Assembly (NCBI RefSeq): GCF_949287625.1 | Contig: NZ_CASEGO010000040.1 | Location: 1-35,023 of the forward strand | Direction: 5' to 3' | Source of the DNA: an uncultured Brachyspira sp. | GTDB taxonomy: Bacteria; Spirochaetota; Brachyspiria; Brachyspirales; Brachyspiraceae | DNA length: 35,023 nt | Shown: piece after piece, positions 17,728 to 27,319 of the stretch | Numbering within the stretch: position 1 is the first letter of the stretch | Layout of the letters: each line of letters opens with the position of its first letter | Notes under the pieces: model-generated | The model's input: the letters and a program-made list of their open reading frames with translations, nothing else | Database searches by the model: none | What the model was told of the DNA's origin: nothing | Program-made: the position numbers and the translations under genes

Positions 17728-20700
17728 ATGATAAACAAAGAAGTAATTTATAATTATGATGTATTCATAAGCTACAGACATCTTGATGAAGAATGGGCTA
17801 AATGGCTTTTAGAATCTCTTGAAACTTGGAAAGTACCTAAAGAACTAGTAAAAAAAGGTTTCCCTGAAAGAATAGGAAGAGTATTCAGAGATGAAGAAGA
17901 ATTATCTACAAGCTCTAATCTAACTAAAAGTATAGAAAAAGTATTAATTCAGTCAAAATATTTAGTAGTTATTTGCTCGAAAGAAACTCAAAAATCTAAG
18001 TGGGTAGAAGCTGAAATAAAAATATTCAAAGAATTAGGACGCTCTGATAGAATAATTGTACTGCTTATAGACGGTGAAGAATCTATAAGTGAAGAATTGA
18101 GATATATAGATACTGATAAAAAAATACCATTAAATCCGATAATTGCTGATGTAAGAGATAAAGAAAATCAAAAAGAAACAAAACAAAAAGCATTGATTCA
18201 AATATTATCATGCGTTTTGGCATGTGATTTTAAAGAACTAATTGAAAAAGAAAAAACAAGAGAAAAAATAATATTAATAAATAAAATAACTGTATTATTA
18301 TCTATCATAATTGTTTTTATATCTTCTATAATTATTATATGGAAACATAATAAAGTAAAATTGTCATATTATAATGATTTTGTATATCAGTACGGAGTAC
18401 CTAAAGGAATAGGAAAATTAACAAAAAAACAATATTTACAAAGATCAAGTACTTATGTATTTGAACATCAAAAAGGTATTTTAAAACGTGTAAAAAGAGT
18501 AAACAGTTACGGCATATTAGATAAAAATTATAATATAAGTATATGGATACCAGAAATAGATTCTAAAGGAAATATAAAAAGAATTGTATGCAAAGATCAT
18601 AATAATAAAATAGTAATGATAAAAGAATACAGTTCGGATTTAAAAATAATTACATTAAAAAATGAATTTAATTTACCATTCATATTTAATGGAAATTCTA
18701 CTGTAAGATATAAAGCAGAATATGATGAAAATGGTTATATAACAAATGAACTTTATTATAAAGATTCATGGAATACTCCTATATCAGACAAAAATGGTTT
18801 TTACGGCAAACAATATGAGGTTGATGAAAGCGGAGTTATTACAGCTGAATACGGAATTAATTCCAACGGAAATATTATTCCTAATAAAGAAGGGATATAT
18901 AAAATAAAATACACATACGATGATAATTATAATCTTATAAAAGAAGAAATATTAAATCAAAATGATAATTTAATTTATATATCTGGATATAATTACGGAT
19001 ATTCATATATAATAAGAGATTATGACATAAACGGCAACCTAATAAAAAAATCATACTTCAATGAAAATAAACAAAGAATATTAAAAGATAATGATAAACC
19101 TTCATGTGTAGTTTACAATATAGACCGCAGAGGAAACACTACAAATATAATAAATTATGATGAAAACGGCAGATTATTTTTAGATATAAATTATGACAAA
19201 ATACAATATCATACCTGCAGTATGTTATATGATAATAGAGGAAATGTTATAGAGACTTCTTTTTATAATTTAAATAATGACACATATATTTCTCCTATAA
19301 GTTCAAGTAAATACAAAATAATATATGATGACAACAATAACATAATTGAAAAAAGTTATTATGATAAAGATAATAATTTGGTAAACTGCTTTAACAAATA
19401 CTCTATTTTAAAGATGAAATACGATTCGAATTATAACCTTATAGAAGAAAGCTATTATAACACTAATAATGAACCTACGGTATACAGGAATAATAATTAT
19501 CATAAAATAGAATATAAATATGATGATTTTGATAATCTTGTAGAAAAAAAATATTTTGATATTTACGGAAAATTGGTAGTACTAAATAAATACGGCAATG
19601 AAGGATATGAAATAAAAATAAACTATGATAAAAGAGACAATGTTATAGAAGAAAGTTATAATGATCAAAACGGAAAACTTATTCTCAATAATAACAAATA
19701 CGCACTAAAAAAAATAGAATACAATGAAATAGGATTAAAAACTGAAGAAAGCTATTACGGTACAAATAATGAGGCAGTTCTTTTTTTTAAACAGTCGTAT
19801 TATATAGGAAAAGATGCTTACACATACCATAAAATAAAATATAAATATGATGATTTAGGAAATAATATAGAAATTTCCTATTATGATACAAATGATAAAT
19901 TAATCATAACAGAATTAGAAAAAGACTCTATGTTTATCAATACAGCCAAAATAAAATATGAATATTCAAATTTTAATCTTACAAAAGAATCTTATTACGG
20001 AACAAATAATGAACCAATAAATGCCAGCAGTAATTTAGGTATAATCAAATATGAATACACAGATTACAAATCCGTTACAAACTTAATAAAAGATGAAACT
20101 ATAAAAATAAAAAATATTATAAAAACTTCATTTTACGATAAAGATGAAAAACCTATACTTAATAAATATAATTATCATACAAAATACATAGGAAATGATA
20201 ATGACAGCGAAATAAATGTATACTGCGGAACTAACAATGAATTAATTATAAATAATGAAGGTAATATAGCCTACTCTATAGAAAATACATATTATGACAG
20301 CAATAATTATAGAGTAAGAACTTTAAGAACATTCGGTACTAATAATGAACCTGTTATTTATAATAATCATTGCTTTAAATTCGTAACAAAATATTTCGGA
20401 AATTATGATATAGCAGAAAGTGAATGCTACGGAACAAACAATGAACCTATATTAGGCAGAAACGGATATTTCAGGTATGAAGGTATATACGATGATAATT
20501 ATAATCTTGTATCATACAGATTGTACGGCACTAATAATCAATTAATCTTATTTAAAAACAACTATGCCAGAGTAGATTATAAATATGATAAAAACAACAG
20601 AAAAATATCTGCAAAATACTATGGAACTAATGAAAAACCTATTATAAATATATGGGGTTATGCCTCTTATAAAATAGTTTATGACAGTAAAGAAAATGCT

Positions 20701-20751
20701 GTTACTAACTACTATGATGATAAAGGAAAGGAAATAAGTATTATTGATTAA
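17728..20751 (+). CDS. TIR-domain membrane protein with YD-type repeat domain (copy 1)
   Basis: Residues 8-145 are a TIR domain of the bacterial type: YDVFISYRH (10-18), FRDEEELSTSSNL, YLVVICSK and SKWVEAEI, in which E96 occupies the place of the catalytic Glu of NAD-cleaving TIR enzymes such as SARM1 (W-V-x-x-E). A single hydrophobic helix (about 181-205) follows. The remaining 800 residues are irregular YD-type repeats (YD-x2-N-L-I-E-E-S-Y-Y; YGTNNEPI about every 40 residues), reminiscent of RHS/YD repeats. Without a signal peptide, the TIR domain should be cytoplasmic and the repeats extracytoplasmic. A block just after the helix (YQYGVPKGIGKLTKKQYL) is conserved in all three copies. The ATG lacks a strong ribosome-binding site. 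A run of eight T at 19781-19788 is in frame here. Confidence 0.88.
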   Translation: MINKEVIYNYDVFISYRHLDEEWAKWLLESLETWKVPKELVKKGFPERIGRVFRDEEELSTSSNLTKSIEKVLIQSKYLVVICSKETQKSKWVEAEIKIFKELGRSDRIIVLLIDGEESISEELRYIDTDKKIPLNPIIADVRDKENQKETKQKALIQILSCVLACDFKELIEKEKTREKIILINKITVLLSIIIVFISSIIIIWKHNKVKLSYYNDFVYQYGVPKGIGKLTKKQYLQRSSTYVFEHQKGILKRVKRVNSYGILDKNYNISIWIPEIDSKGNIKRIVCKDHNNKIVMIKEYSSDLKIITLKNEFNLPFIFNGNSTVRYKAEYDENGYITNELYYKDSWNTPISDKNGFYGKQYEVDESGVITAEYGINSNGNIIPNKEGIYKIKYTYDDNYNLIKEEILNQNDNLIYISGYNYGYSYIIRDYDINGNLIKKSYFNENKQRILKDNDKPSCVVYNIDRRGNTTNIINYDENGRLFLDINYDKIQYHTCSMLYDNRGNVIETSFYNLNNDTYISPISSSKYKIIYDDNNNIIEKSYYDKDNNLVNCFNKYSILKMKYDSNYNLIEESYYNTNNEPTVYRNNNYHKIEYKYDDFDNLVEKKYFDIYGKLVVLNKYGNEGYEIKINYDKRDNVIEESYNDQNGKLILNNNKYALKKIEYNEIGLKTEESYYGTNNEAVLFFKQSYYIGKDAYTYHKIKYKYDDLGNNIEISYYDTNDKLIITELEKDSMFINTAKIKYEYSNFNLTKESYYGTNNEPINASSNLGIIKYEYTDYKSVTNLIKDETIKIKNIIKTSFYDKDEKPILNKYNYHTKYIGNDNDSEINVYCGTNNELIINNEGNIAYSIENTYYDSNNYRVRTLRTFGTNNEPVIYNNHCFKFVTKYFGNYDIAESECYGTNNEPILGRNGYFRYEGIYDDNYNLVSYRLYGTNNQLILFKNNYARVDYKYDKNNRKISAKYYGTNEKPIINIWGYASYKIVYDSKENAVTNYYDDKGKEISIID

Positions 20752-20771
20752 ATTTTTTATTATGCTATAAT
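20744..20771 (+). promoter_or_regulatory. Extended -10 promoter before TIR copy 2
   Basis: TTGATT (20744-20749), 16 nt, then TATAAT (20766-20771) preceded by TGC, an extended -10. It overlaps the last codons of TIR copy 1 and lies 46 nt before the copy 2 ATG, so copy 2 can be transcribed on its own. No ribosome-binding site is visible before the copy 2 ATG. Confidence 0.5.
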
Positions 20772-20817
20772 CCTAATTATATACAACAAACAAAATATTT
20801 TTTTATTTATTTATAAT

Positions 20818-22932
20818 ATGACAGATAGAGAAATAATTTATAATTATGATGTATTTATAAGCTACAGACATCTTAGTAGTGATAAGAAATGGGCTAAATG
20901 GCTGCTAGAATCTCTTGAAACTTGGAGAGCTCCTAAAGAATTAATAAAAAAAGGATTTCCTCAAAGAATAGGAAGAGTATTCAGAGATGAAGAAGAATTA
21001 TCTACAAGCTCTAATCTAAGTAAAAGTATAGAAAAAGCATTAATACATTCTAAATATTTAGTTGTTATATGTTCCAAAGATACAGCACAGTCTGTTTGGG
21101 TAGAACGCGAAATAAAAATATTTAAAGAACTTGGAAGGTTCGATAGAATAATAGTTCTGCTTATAGACGGCGAGCCTAACAAATCATTTAATAAAGAATT
21201 AACTTTTATAGAAGAAAATGGTGCTATAAAAGAAACAGAACCGTTTTATGCTGATGTTAGAAATAATAAATTTCAAAAAGATAAAGAAATTAAGCAAACA
21301 GCATTAATAAAAATATTATCTTGTATTCTATCATACAGTTTTGATTATTTGATGGATATAGAAAAATCGAGATATAAAAAGAAATTAAAAAATAGTATAC
21401 TTGCTTTATTATCATTATTGATAATTTTATCTTCGGTTTCATTTTTTATATGGGATTATAACAGAATAAAAACTGAATACTATAATACCTTTGTATATCA
21501 GTACGGCATTCCAAAAGGTATTGGAAAATTAACCAAAAAACAATATTTGAAGCGTAATGTAAGCTATGTATTTGAAAGCAAAAGAGGTATATTAAAACAA
21601 GTAAAAAGAGTTAATAGTTACGGAAGATTGAGAGATGATAGGCAAAACTTTAATATAAGCGTATGGATACCAAATATAGATATAAACGGAGAAGCAAAAA
21701 GAGTAATATGCAAGGATCATAATGATAGAATAGTTATGATCAGAGAGTACAGTTCTAATTTAAAAATAATAGAATTTAAAAATGAATTTAATCTGCCTTT
21801 TATTGCATCAGGCAATGAGATAATAAGATATGAAGTAGAATACAATAAAAACGGATATGTAACTAATGAACTTTATTACAGAGATTTATGGAATACTCCT
21901 ATTGCAAATAAGGACGGATTTTACGGAAAAATATATGAAGTGGATAAGAACGGAGCTGTTACTGCTGAATATGGTATAAACTCAGATGGAGACATAGAAG
22001 AAAATATATACGGAATGTTTAAATTACAGCTAAGCTATGACAGTAAATACAATCTGATAAAAGAGGAGTTTTTTGACAATAATAACAACTTAATTTATAT
22101 AGGAGATCATTACGGATATTCATATATAGAAAAAGAATATGATAAAAACGGCAATTTGATAAAAAAATCTTTCTTCAATGAAAACAAACAAAGCATATTA
22201 TCCAACTATTTCGGAAGTGCCTCTATTGTTTATAATCCAAACAATAAAGGAAATATTACAAATATAATTAGCTATGATGAAAATGGAAAATTGTTTTTAA
22301 TTCCTTATATAATTGATAATTTCATCACATACTGCATACATACAATGAAATACGATAATAACGGCAATATTATAGAAGGTGCGTTCTATGATGTTAATAC
22401 CAATAAATATATTACAGGTGAAATATATCATAAATACAGAAGAAAATACGATGATAATGATAATTTGATAGAAGAAAGCTATTATGATAAAAATGATAAT
22501 TTAATAATATGCGACAGTAATTACTCTATCTATAAAAGAAAATACGATGAAAATTATAATCTGATAGAAGAAAGTTACTATGATGAAAATGGTAAACCTA
22601 CTATTCAGGAGGAGCATTATCATTTAGCAGAATATAAATATGATAAATACAATCAAATTACAAATAAAAAATATTATGGTCCAAGCAATAAATTGGTACT
22701 TGGATTTTACGGATTTAATTCTAAATTTGCAGATACAAGAATAAAATACGACAGAATAGGAAATGTTATAGAAGAAAGATATTATGATGATTTCAATAAT
22801 CTTATATTAAACTCTAAAAATTACGCTGTAAGAAAAATAAATTATAATGATAAAGGTCTCAAGATAGATGAAAGTTTCTACGGAACAAATGAAGAACTTA
22901 TTCTTATAACAGATACATATGATTTTTTTTAA
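20818..22932 (+). CDS. TIR-domain membrane protein, copy 2, 5' part ended by frameshift
   Basis: Same architecture as copy 1, with near-identical TIR start: YDVFISYRH, FRDEEELSTSSNL and SVWVEREI with the predicted catalytic E98. The membrane helix is at about 191-212 and YD-type repeats follow. Translation stops after 704 residues at GAT TTT TTT TAA, inside eight T at 22923-22930. Reading with one T fewer continues in frame into the sequence up to 23905, giving about 1028 residues, comparable with copies 1 (1007) and 3 (1010). The shortened product keeps the TIR domain, the helix and over half of the repeats, so it could still be active. Causes may be a true mutation, on/off slippage at the T run, a programmed shift, or a base-calling error in the homopolymer. 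Confidence 0.85.
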   Translation: MTDREIIYNYDVFISYRHLSSDKKWAKWLLESLETWRAPKELIKKGFPQRIGRVFRDEEELSTSSNLSKSIEKALIHSKYLVVICSKDTAQSVWVEREIKIFKELGRFDRIIVLLIDGEPNKSFNKELTFIEENGAIKETEPFYADVRNNKFQKDKEIKQTALIKILSCILSYSFDYLMDIEKSRYKKKLKNSILALLSLLIILSSVSFFIWDYNRIKTEYYNTFVYQYGIPKGIGKLTKKQYLKRNVSYVFESKRGILKQVKRVNSYGRLRDDRQNFNISVWIPNIDINGEAKRVICKDHNDRIVMIREYSSNLKIIEFKNEFNLPFIASGNEIIRYEVEYNKNGYVTNELYYRDLWNTPIANKDGFYGKIYEVDKNGAVTAEYGINSDGDIEENIYGMFKLQLSYDSKYNLIKEEFFDNNNNLIYIGDHYGYSYIEKEYDKNGNLIKKSFFNENKQSILSNYFGSASIVYNPNNKGNITNIISYDENGKLFLIPYIIDNFITYCIHTMKYDNNGNIIEGAFYDVNTNKYITGEIYHKYRRKYDDNDNLIEESYYDKNDNLIICDSNYSIYKRKYDENYNLIEESYYDENGKPTIQEEHYHLAEYKYDKYNQITNKKYYGPSNKLVLGFYGFNSKFADTRIKYDRIGNVIEERYYDDFNNLILNSKNYAVRKINYNDKGLKIDESFYGTNEELILITDTYDFF

Positions 22933-23905
22933 TACCAATAAATACCAATCTGGAATGCATAAAATAAGATATGAATATGATTCTAAAGGAAATATAACAG
23001 AAAAATATTTTTATGGTACAGACGGAAAACCAATAATATCGAAAATAGACGGCTCCCATATAGCTACATATAATATGTGGGAAATTATTTATATTAACGC
23101 TGCTAAAATAAAATATGAGTATTCAAATTCTATGCTCATTAAAGAATCATATTACGGAATTAACGACGAGCCTATAAATGCATATAATAATCTGGGAACT
23201 GTAAAATATGATTATTTAAATTATATTGATGTTACAAATTTTATAAAATACAACACTATCAGCAATTTAAGTATAATAAAAACTTCATATTATGATAAAT
23301 ACCTAAATCCTATAATCTTAGATGAGATGAATTATCATACTAAATATGAAGGCTCTAACTATAATAATGAAGTTTATATTTTCTGTGATACTAATGATAA
23401 ACTTACTATCAATTTTCAAAAAAAAGCATATGTAATTACATACTATCTGAAAGAAGGAACAAGAACCAGAGTTACAAAAACTTTCGGTACAAATAATGAA
23501 CCTATACTTAATTATGAAAATTATTTTAAACAGATAGTAAGATTTAATGACAAATACTATATATGCTCCATTGAAAATTATGGAATTAATGAAGAACCAA
23601 TTATAGGAAGCAAAGGATATTTTATTATGACGAATACTTATGATGAAAATGTAAATTGGGTAACGCAGGAACTTCATGGTACAAATAATGATCTTGTACT
23701 TTCAAAAAAATTAAACTATTCAGTACTGCATTTAGAATACGATGAAGATAATAAAAATACAGCAGCATTTTATTATGGTACAAACAGAAAACCTACTATG
23801 ATTAATTTAGGATATTCCAGCATAAGAATATATTATGATGAATACGGAAATACTGCTACAAACTATTATGACGATAAAGGAAATCAAATATATCCTTATA
23901 AATAA
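22919..23905 (+). pseudogene. TIR copy 2, 3' part of the repeat domain (out of frame)
   Basis: Continues the YD-type repeats of copy 2 in the +1 frame: HKIRYEYDSKGN, YYGINDEPINAYNN, FGTNNEPILNYEN, and the same ending as copy 1 (ATNYYDDKGNQI against VTNYYDDKGKEI). The apparent ATG at 22919 lies inside the upstream frame, has no ribosome-binding site and is not a genuine start. It is expressed only if the reading frame is restored at the T run. Confidence 0.8.
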
Positions 23906-23952
23906 TATTTCATTCTATACTATAATATAAATAAAAAAACAGGTACAATAAA

Positions 23953-23994
23953 AATCATATTATACACATAATAAATCATATTATAAACATAATG
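23953..23994. repeat. Two adjacent 21-bp direct repeats upstream of TIR copy 3
   Basis: Units at 23953-23973 and 23974-23994 (AATCATATTATA, then C or A, then ACATAAT followed by A or G) match at 19 of 21 bases with no spacer. They lie 25-66 nt upstream of the predicted -35 box of copy 3 and could bind a regulator, though simple AT-rich tandem duplication is as likely. Confidence 0.5.
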
Positions 23995-24018
23995 ATATAT
24001 TTTATCATATAGTTTATA

Positions 24019-24046
24019 TTGCCTAAATTTACAATTATGATATAAT
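24019..24046 (+). promoter_or_regulatory. Extended -10 promoter before TIR copy 3
   Basis: TTGCCT (24019-24024), 16 nt, TATAAT (24041-24046) preceded by TGA. This leaves a leader of about 75 nt before the ATG at 24126, which has AGGA seven nt upstream. Confidence 0.5.
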
Positions 24047-24125
24047 TAAATCAATTCTATAACACTCATATTATCATATTACTAATTTTATATTATTAAA
24101 TATTATATTTGATTAGGATACATTA

Positions 24126-27100
24126 ATGATTGATGAAGAAGCTATATATAATTATGATGTCTTTATAAGTTCTAAAAATACGGATTTAGACAGTAAATGG
24201 GCTAATTGGCTTATTAAAGAATTTGAAAATTGGAGTGTGCCTAAAGAATTAATAAAAAAAGGTTTTCAAAAAAGAATAGGAAGGGTATTTAAAGACAGCG
24301 AAGAATCTTCAGAAAATATCAATATAAATACAGAAAAAGCATTGATACATTCAAAATATTTAGTAGTAATATGCTCAAAGAATAGTAAAAAATCTAAAAG
24401 AATAGAAAATGAAATAAAGATATTCAAAGAATTAGGACGTTCTGAAAGAATAGTTGCCTTATTAGTAGACGGGGAACCTTATGAAGCTTTTCCTAATGAA
24501 TTAACATTTATAGAAGAAAACGGTATAATAAAAAAAATAGAACCGCTTGCTGCTGATGTAAGAAATAAAACAGATCAAAAAGAAAAAGAAACTAAAAAAA
24601 TAGCATTATTAAAAATATTATCATGTATATTGGCCTGCAATTTTGATGATTTAAGGCAAAGAGAAAAAAGAAGAGAAAAGAGAAAATTTAGAAATAAATT
24701 TATAATTTTATTATGTATTTTAGCAGTATTATCATTAACCGTAATTTTAATATGGGATTATAATAGATTAAAAATAACTTACTATAATAATTTTGTATAT
24801 CAATACGGACTTCCTAAAGGCATAGGAAAATTAAAAAAGTCTATGTATTTAAAAAGAGCTGTTACATATATATTTGAAGAGCAGAGACGTGTTTTAAAAC
24901 AGGTAAGAAGAGTTAATAGTTTTGGAAGATTAAGAGATGATGAAAATAATTTTAATATAAGCGTATGGATTCCAGAAGCTGATGTATCTGGAAATGTAAA
25001 AAGAATAATATGCAAAGATCATAATAATAAAATAGTAATGATTAGAGAATACAGCTCTGATTTAAAAATAATAGAGTTTCAAAATGAATTTAATCTTCCA
25101 TTTGTATCTGACGGAAGTTCTATAGTGAGATATGAAGTAGAATATAATGATGAAGGATATATTACCAATGAATTTTATTACAGAGATTCTTGGAATACAT
25201 TTGTATCAGATATAGACGGCTTTTACGGAAAAAGATACGAAGTTGATAATAATGGTATGATAATAACAGAATACGGCATTAATATGCAAGGAGAAAACAT
25301 CATAAACAGAAACGGAGTATTTAAAATAAAATTCTATTATGACGGACTATACAGTATTATAAAAGAAGAGTTCTTGGATAATGAAAATAATTTGTTTTAT
25401 AATACGCATAAAGATTACGGATATTCATATATAAAAAAAGAATATGACAAATACGGAAATCTTATAAAAAAATCATTCTTTGACAATAATCATAATAGAA
25501 TAATACCTTTAAATAATTTTTATTCTTCTGTATATTATGAATTAGACAGTTTTGGAAATATATCTTGTGCAAATTATTTGGATTCTAAAGATGAATATAT
25601 ACATTTCTCATACTCAAAATGTTATTTCAAATATGATGAATTAGGTAATAATATATATACATATTTTCAGAATATGAGTAATCAAAATGCATATCATACA
25701 AACGGTTATTCAATATGTTCTGTAAAATATGATAATAATGATAATATAATAGAAAAAATATATTATGATGCTAATACAAATATTTCTTTTATGAAAGACG
25801 GCTACTCTATAAAAAGAATAGAATATGATAACAATTTTAATAAAAAATCTGTTTCATACTACGGAAACTACACAAATAAGATTTTAAATAATTATAATTA
25901 TCATAAAAAATTAATAATGTATAATGATCATAATAGGATTACTAATATTTCATATTATGATGCAGATAATGATAAGATTAATGCTTATGTATACAGCCAT
26001 GAATATTTAGGTTATGAAAGTTATGCTTCTCATTTAATAGAATATGATAAAAAAGGTAATATTATAGAAAATGCCTATTTAGATGAAAACGGAAATTATA
26101 AAAATATATCATCAGGATATGCAATATGCAGATACAGTTATAATGATATAGGGCTTCCTACTGAAGAAACTTATTATGACAGTAATGAAAATAAAACGGT
26201 TTATCTTAATTCAAAAAAATGGTTTTACGGATTTCATAAACTTACACGTGACTACGACGATAACGGCAATGTCATAAAAATTTTATTTTATGATGTAAAT
26301 GACAATTTATACTTAGCAGACGGAAAATTTGAGTACTGGATATTTGATAATGCCAAATGTGCAGGACTTATATATGAATATAATAATTCAACAAGAAGTA
26401 AAATTATATATTTAGGAACTAATCAAAAACCGATAAACGCTGCTAAAGACATAGCTATAATAAAATTTGAAAATGTTTATATAGACGAAGTAAAACAAAT
26501 AATAGATAAAGATATAAAATGCAATAGCTTTCAAAAAGAATCCTATTATGATATTAATGAAAAACCAATACTAGTATACGGATATCATAATAACTATGCA
26601 GGAGATAATAACGGAGAGAAAATATCTATATTTACAGGTATCAGCAATGAACTTGTTATAAATACAAATGCGGCTTACGGCTGTGCTTATCTTATATATA
26701 AATATAGAAATCCTTTTAACAACAAAGATGAACTGACATATTATGATACCAATAATAATAATATGCTTAATAGTTTTGGATATTATAAAAGAATAAACAC
26801 TTTTGATGATAAAGGTATTAATATTATAAGCAGAGAATATTATGATATTTATAATAACCCTACTTTTTTAGCAGATCGTTTTTATAAAGTAGAGTTTATT
26901 TATGACAGTTCTGGAAACTTAATATATGAAAAACATTATGATACAAATAATAATATGATATCTGACAGCGTAGATAAATATGCTCTATCAGTCAGAGAAT
27001 ATGATAACAATAACAGAATGATAAAATGCAGCTTCTATGATTTAAATAATCACCTTACTGAAAGCCGATTTGGATATGCCAAGATGACCATTGATTATTA

Positions 27101-27158
27101 CTCCAATGGAAAATCATATACAAATTACTATAACAAAAATAATGCTGTAATAAAATAA
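24126..27158 (+). CDS. TIR-domain membrane protein, copy 3, degenerate TIR
   Basis: Third paralogue, 1010 residues, with a membrane helix at about 191-210, the conserved YQYGLPKGIGKL block and YD-type repeats to the end. The TIR domain has drifted: FISYRH is FISSKN, FRDEEELSTSSNL is FKDSEESSENINI, and SKWVEAEI is SKRIENEI. The predicted catalytic glutamate (E96) is kept, but the neighbouring W-V and the box 1 Y-R are lost. The GTNNEP signature of copies 1 and 2 is also less regular (YDTNNNN, LGTNQKPINA, YDINEKPIL). It may have lost enzymatic activity and act as a partner or decoy, or recognise a different substrate. It has a better ribosome-binding site than the other two copies and its own predicted promoter. 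Confidence 0.85.
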   Translation: MIDEEAIYNYDVFISSKNTDLDSKWANWLIKEFENWSVPKELIKKGFQKRIGRVFKDSEESSENININTEKALIHSKYLVVICSKNSKKSKRIENEIKIFKELGRSERIVALLVDGEPYEAFPNELTFIEENGIIKKIEPLAADVRNKTDQKEKETKKIALLKILSCILACNFDDLRQREKRREKRKFRNKFIILLCILAVLSLTVILIWDYNRLKITYYNNFVYQYGLPKGIGKLKKSMYLKRAVTYIFEEQRRVLKQVRRVNSFGRLRDDENNFNISVWIPEADVSGNVKRIICKDHNNKIVMIREYSSDLKIIEFQNEFNLPFVSDGSSIVRYEVEYNDEGYITNEFYYRDSWNTFVSDIDGFYGKRYEVDNNGMIITEYGINMQGENIINRNGVFKIKFYYDGLYSIIKEEFLDNENNLFYNTHKDYGYSYIKKEYDKYGNLIKKSFFDNNHNRIIPLNNFYSSVYYELDSFGNISCANYLDSKDEYIHFSYSKCYFKYDELGNNIYTYFQNMSNQNAYHTNGYSICSVKYDNNDNIIEKIYYDANTNISFMKDGYSIKRIEYDNNFNKKSVSYYGNYTNKILNNYNYHKKLIMYNDHNRITNISYYDADNDKINAYVYSHEYLGYESYASHLIEYDKKGNIIENAYLDENGNYKNISSGYAICRYSYNDIGLPTEETYYDSNENKTVYLNSKKWFYGFHKLTRDYDDNGNVIKILFYDVNDNLYLADGKFEYWIFDNAKCAGLIYEYNNSTRSKIIYLGTNQKPINAAKDIAIIKFENVYIDEVKQIIDKDIKCNSFQKESYYDINEKPILVYGYHNNYAGDNNGEKISIFTGISNELVINTNAAYGCAYLIYKYRNPFNNKDELTYYDTNNNNMLNSFGYYKRINTFDDKGINIISREYYDIYNNPTFLADRFYKVEFIYDSSGNLIYEKHYDTNNNMISDSVDKYALSVREYDNNNRMIKCSFYDLNNHLTESRFGYAKMTIDYYSNGKSYTNYYNKNNAVIK

Positions 27159-27319
27159 TTATAAATAAAAATTATAAATATATAAAATTTTATATAATAA
27201 TTTATTTACTTATAAAATTACATAAATGAAATATTTTACTTGAAGTTTTATAAAAATATGTTAATTAATATATAAAGATATTTAATTAAATACAGTTTTT
27301 GACAAAGGTATTATATAAT

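Noticed and set aside
22919..23905. Independent gene starting at the ATG at 22919
   Set aside because: The ATG lies inside the upstream frame, has no ribosome-binding site, and the product starts mid-repeat; it is the 3' half of TIR copy 2.
23953..23994. CRISPR array
   Set aside because: Only two adjacent AT-rich units without spacers, and no cas genes.
17728..27158. RHS/polymorphic toxin reading of the YD-type repeats
   Set aside because: No RHS core protease motif, no C-terminal toxin domain and no small immunity gene after each copy; all three end in a repeat unit.
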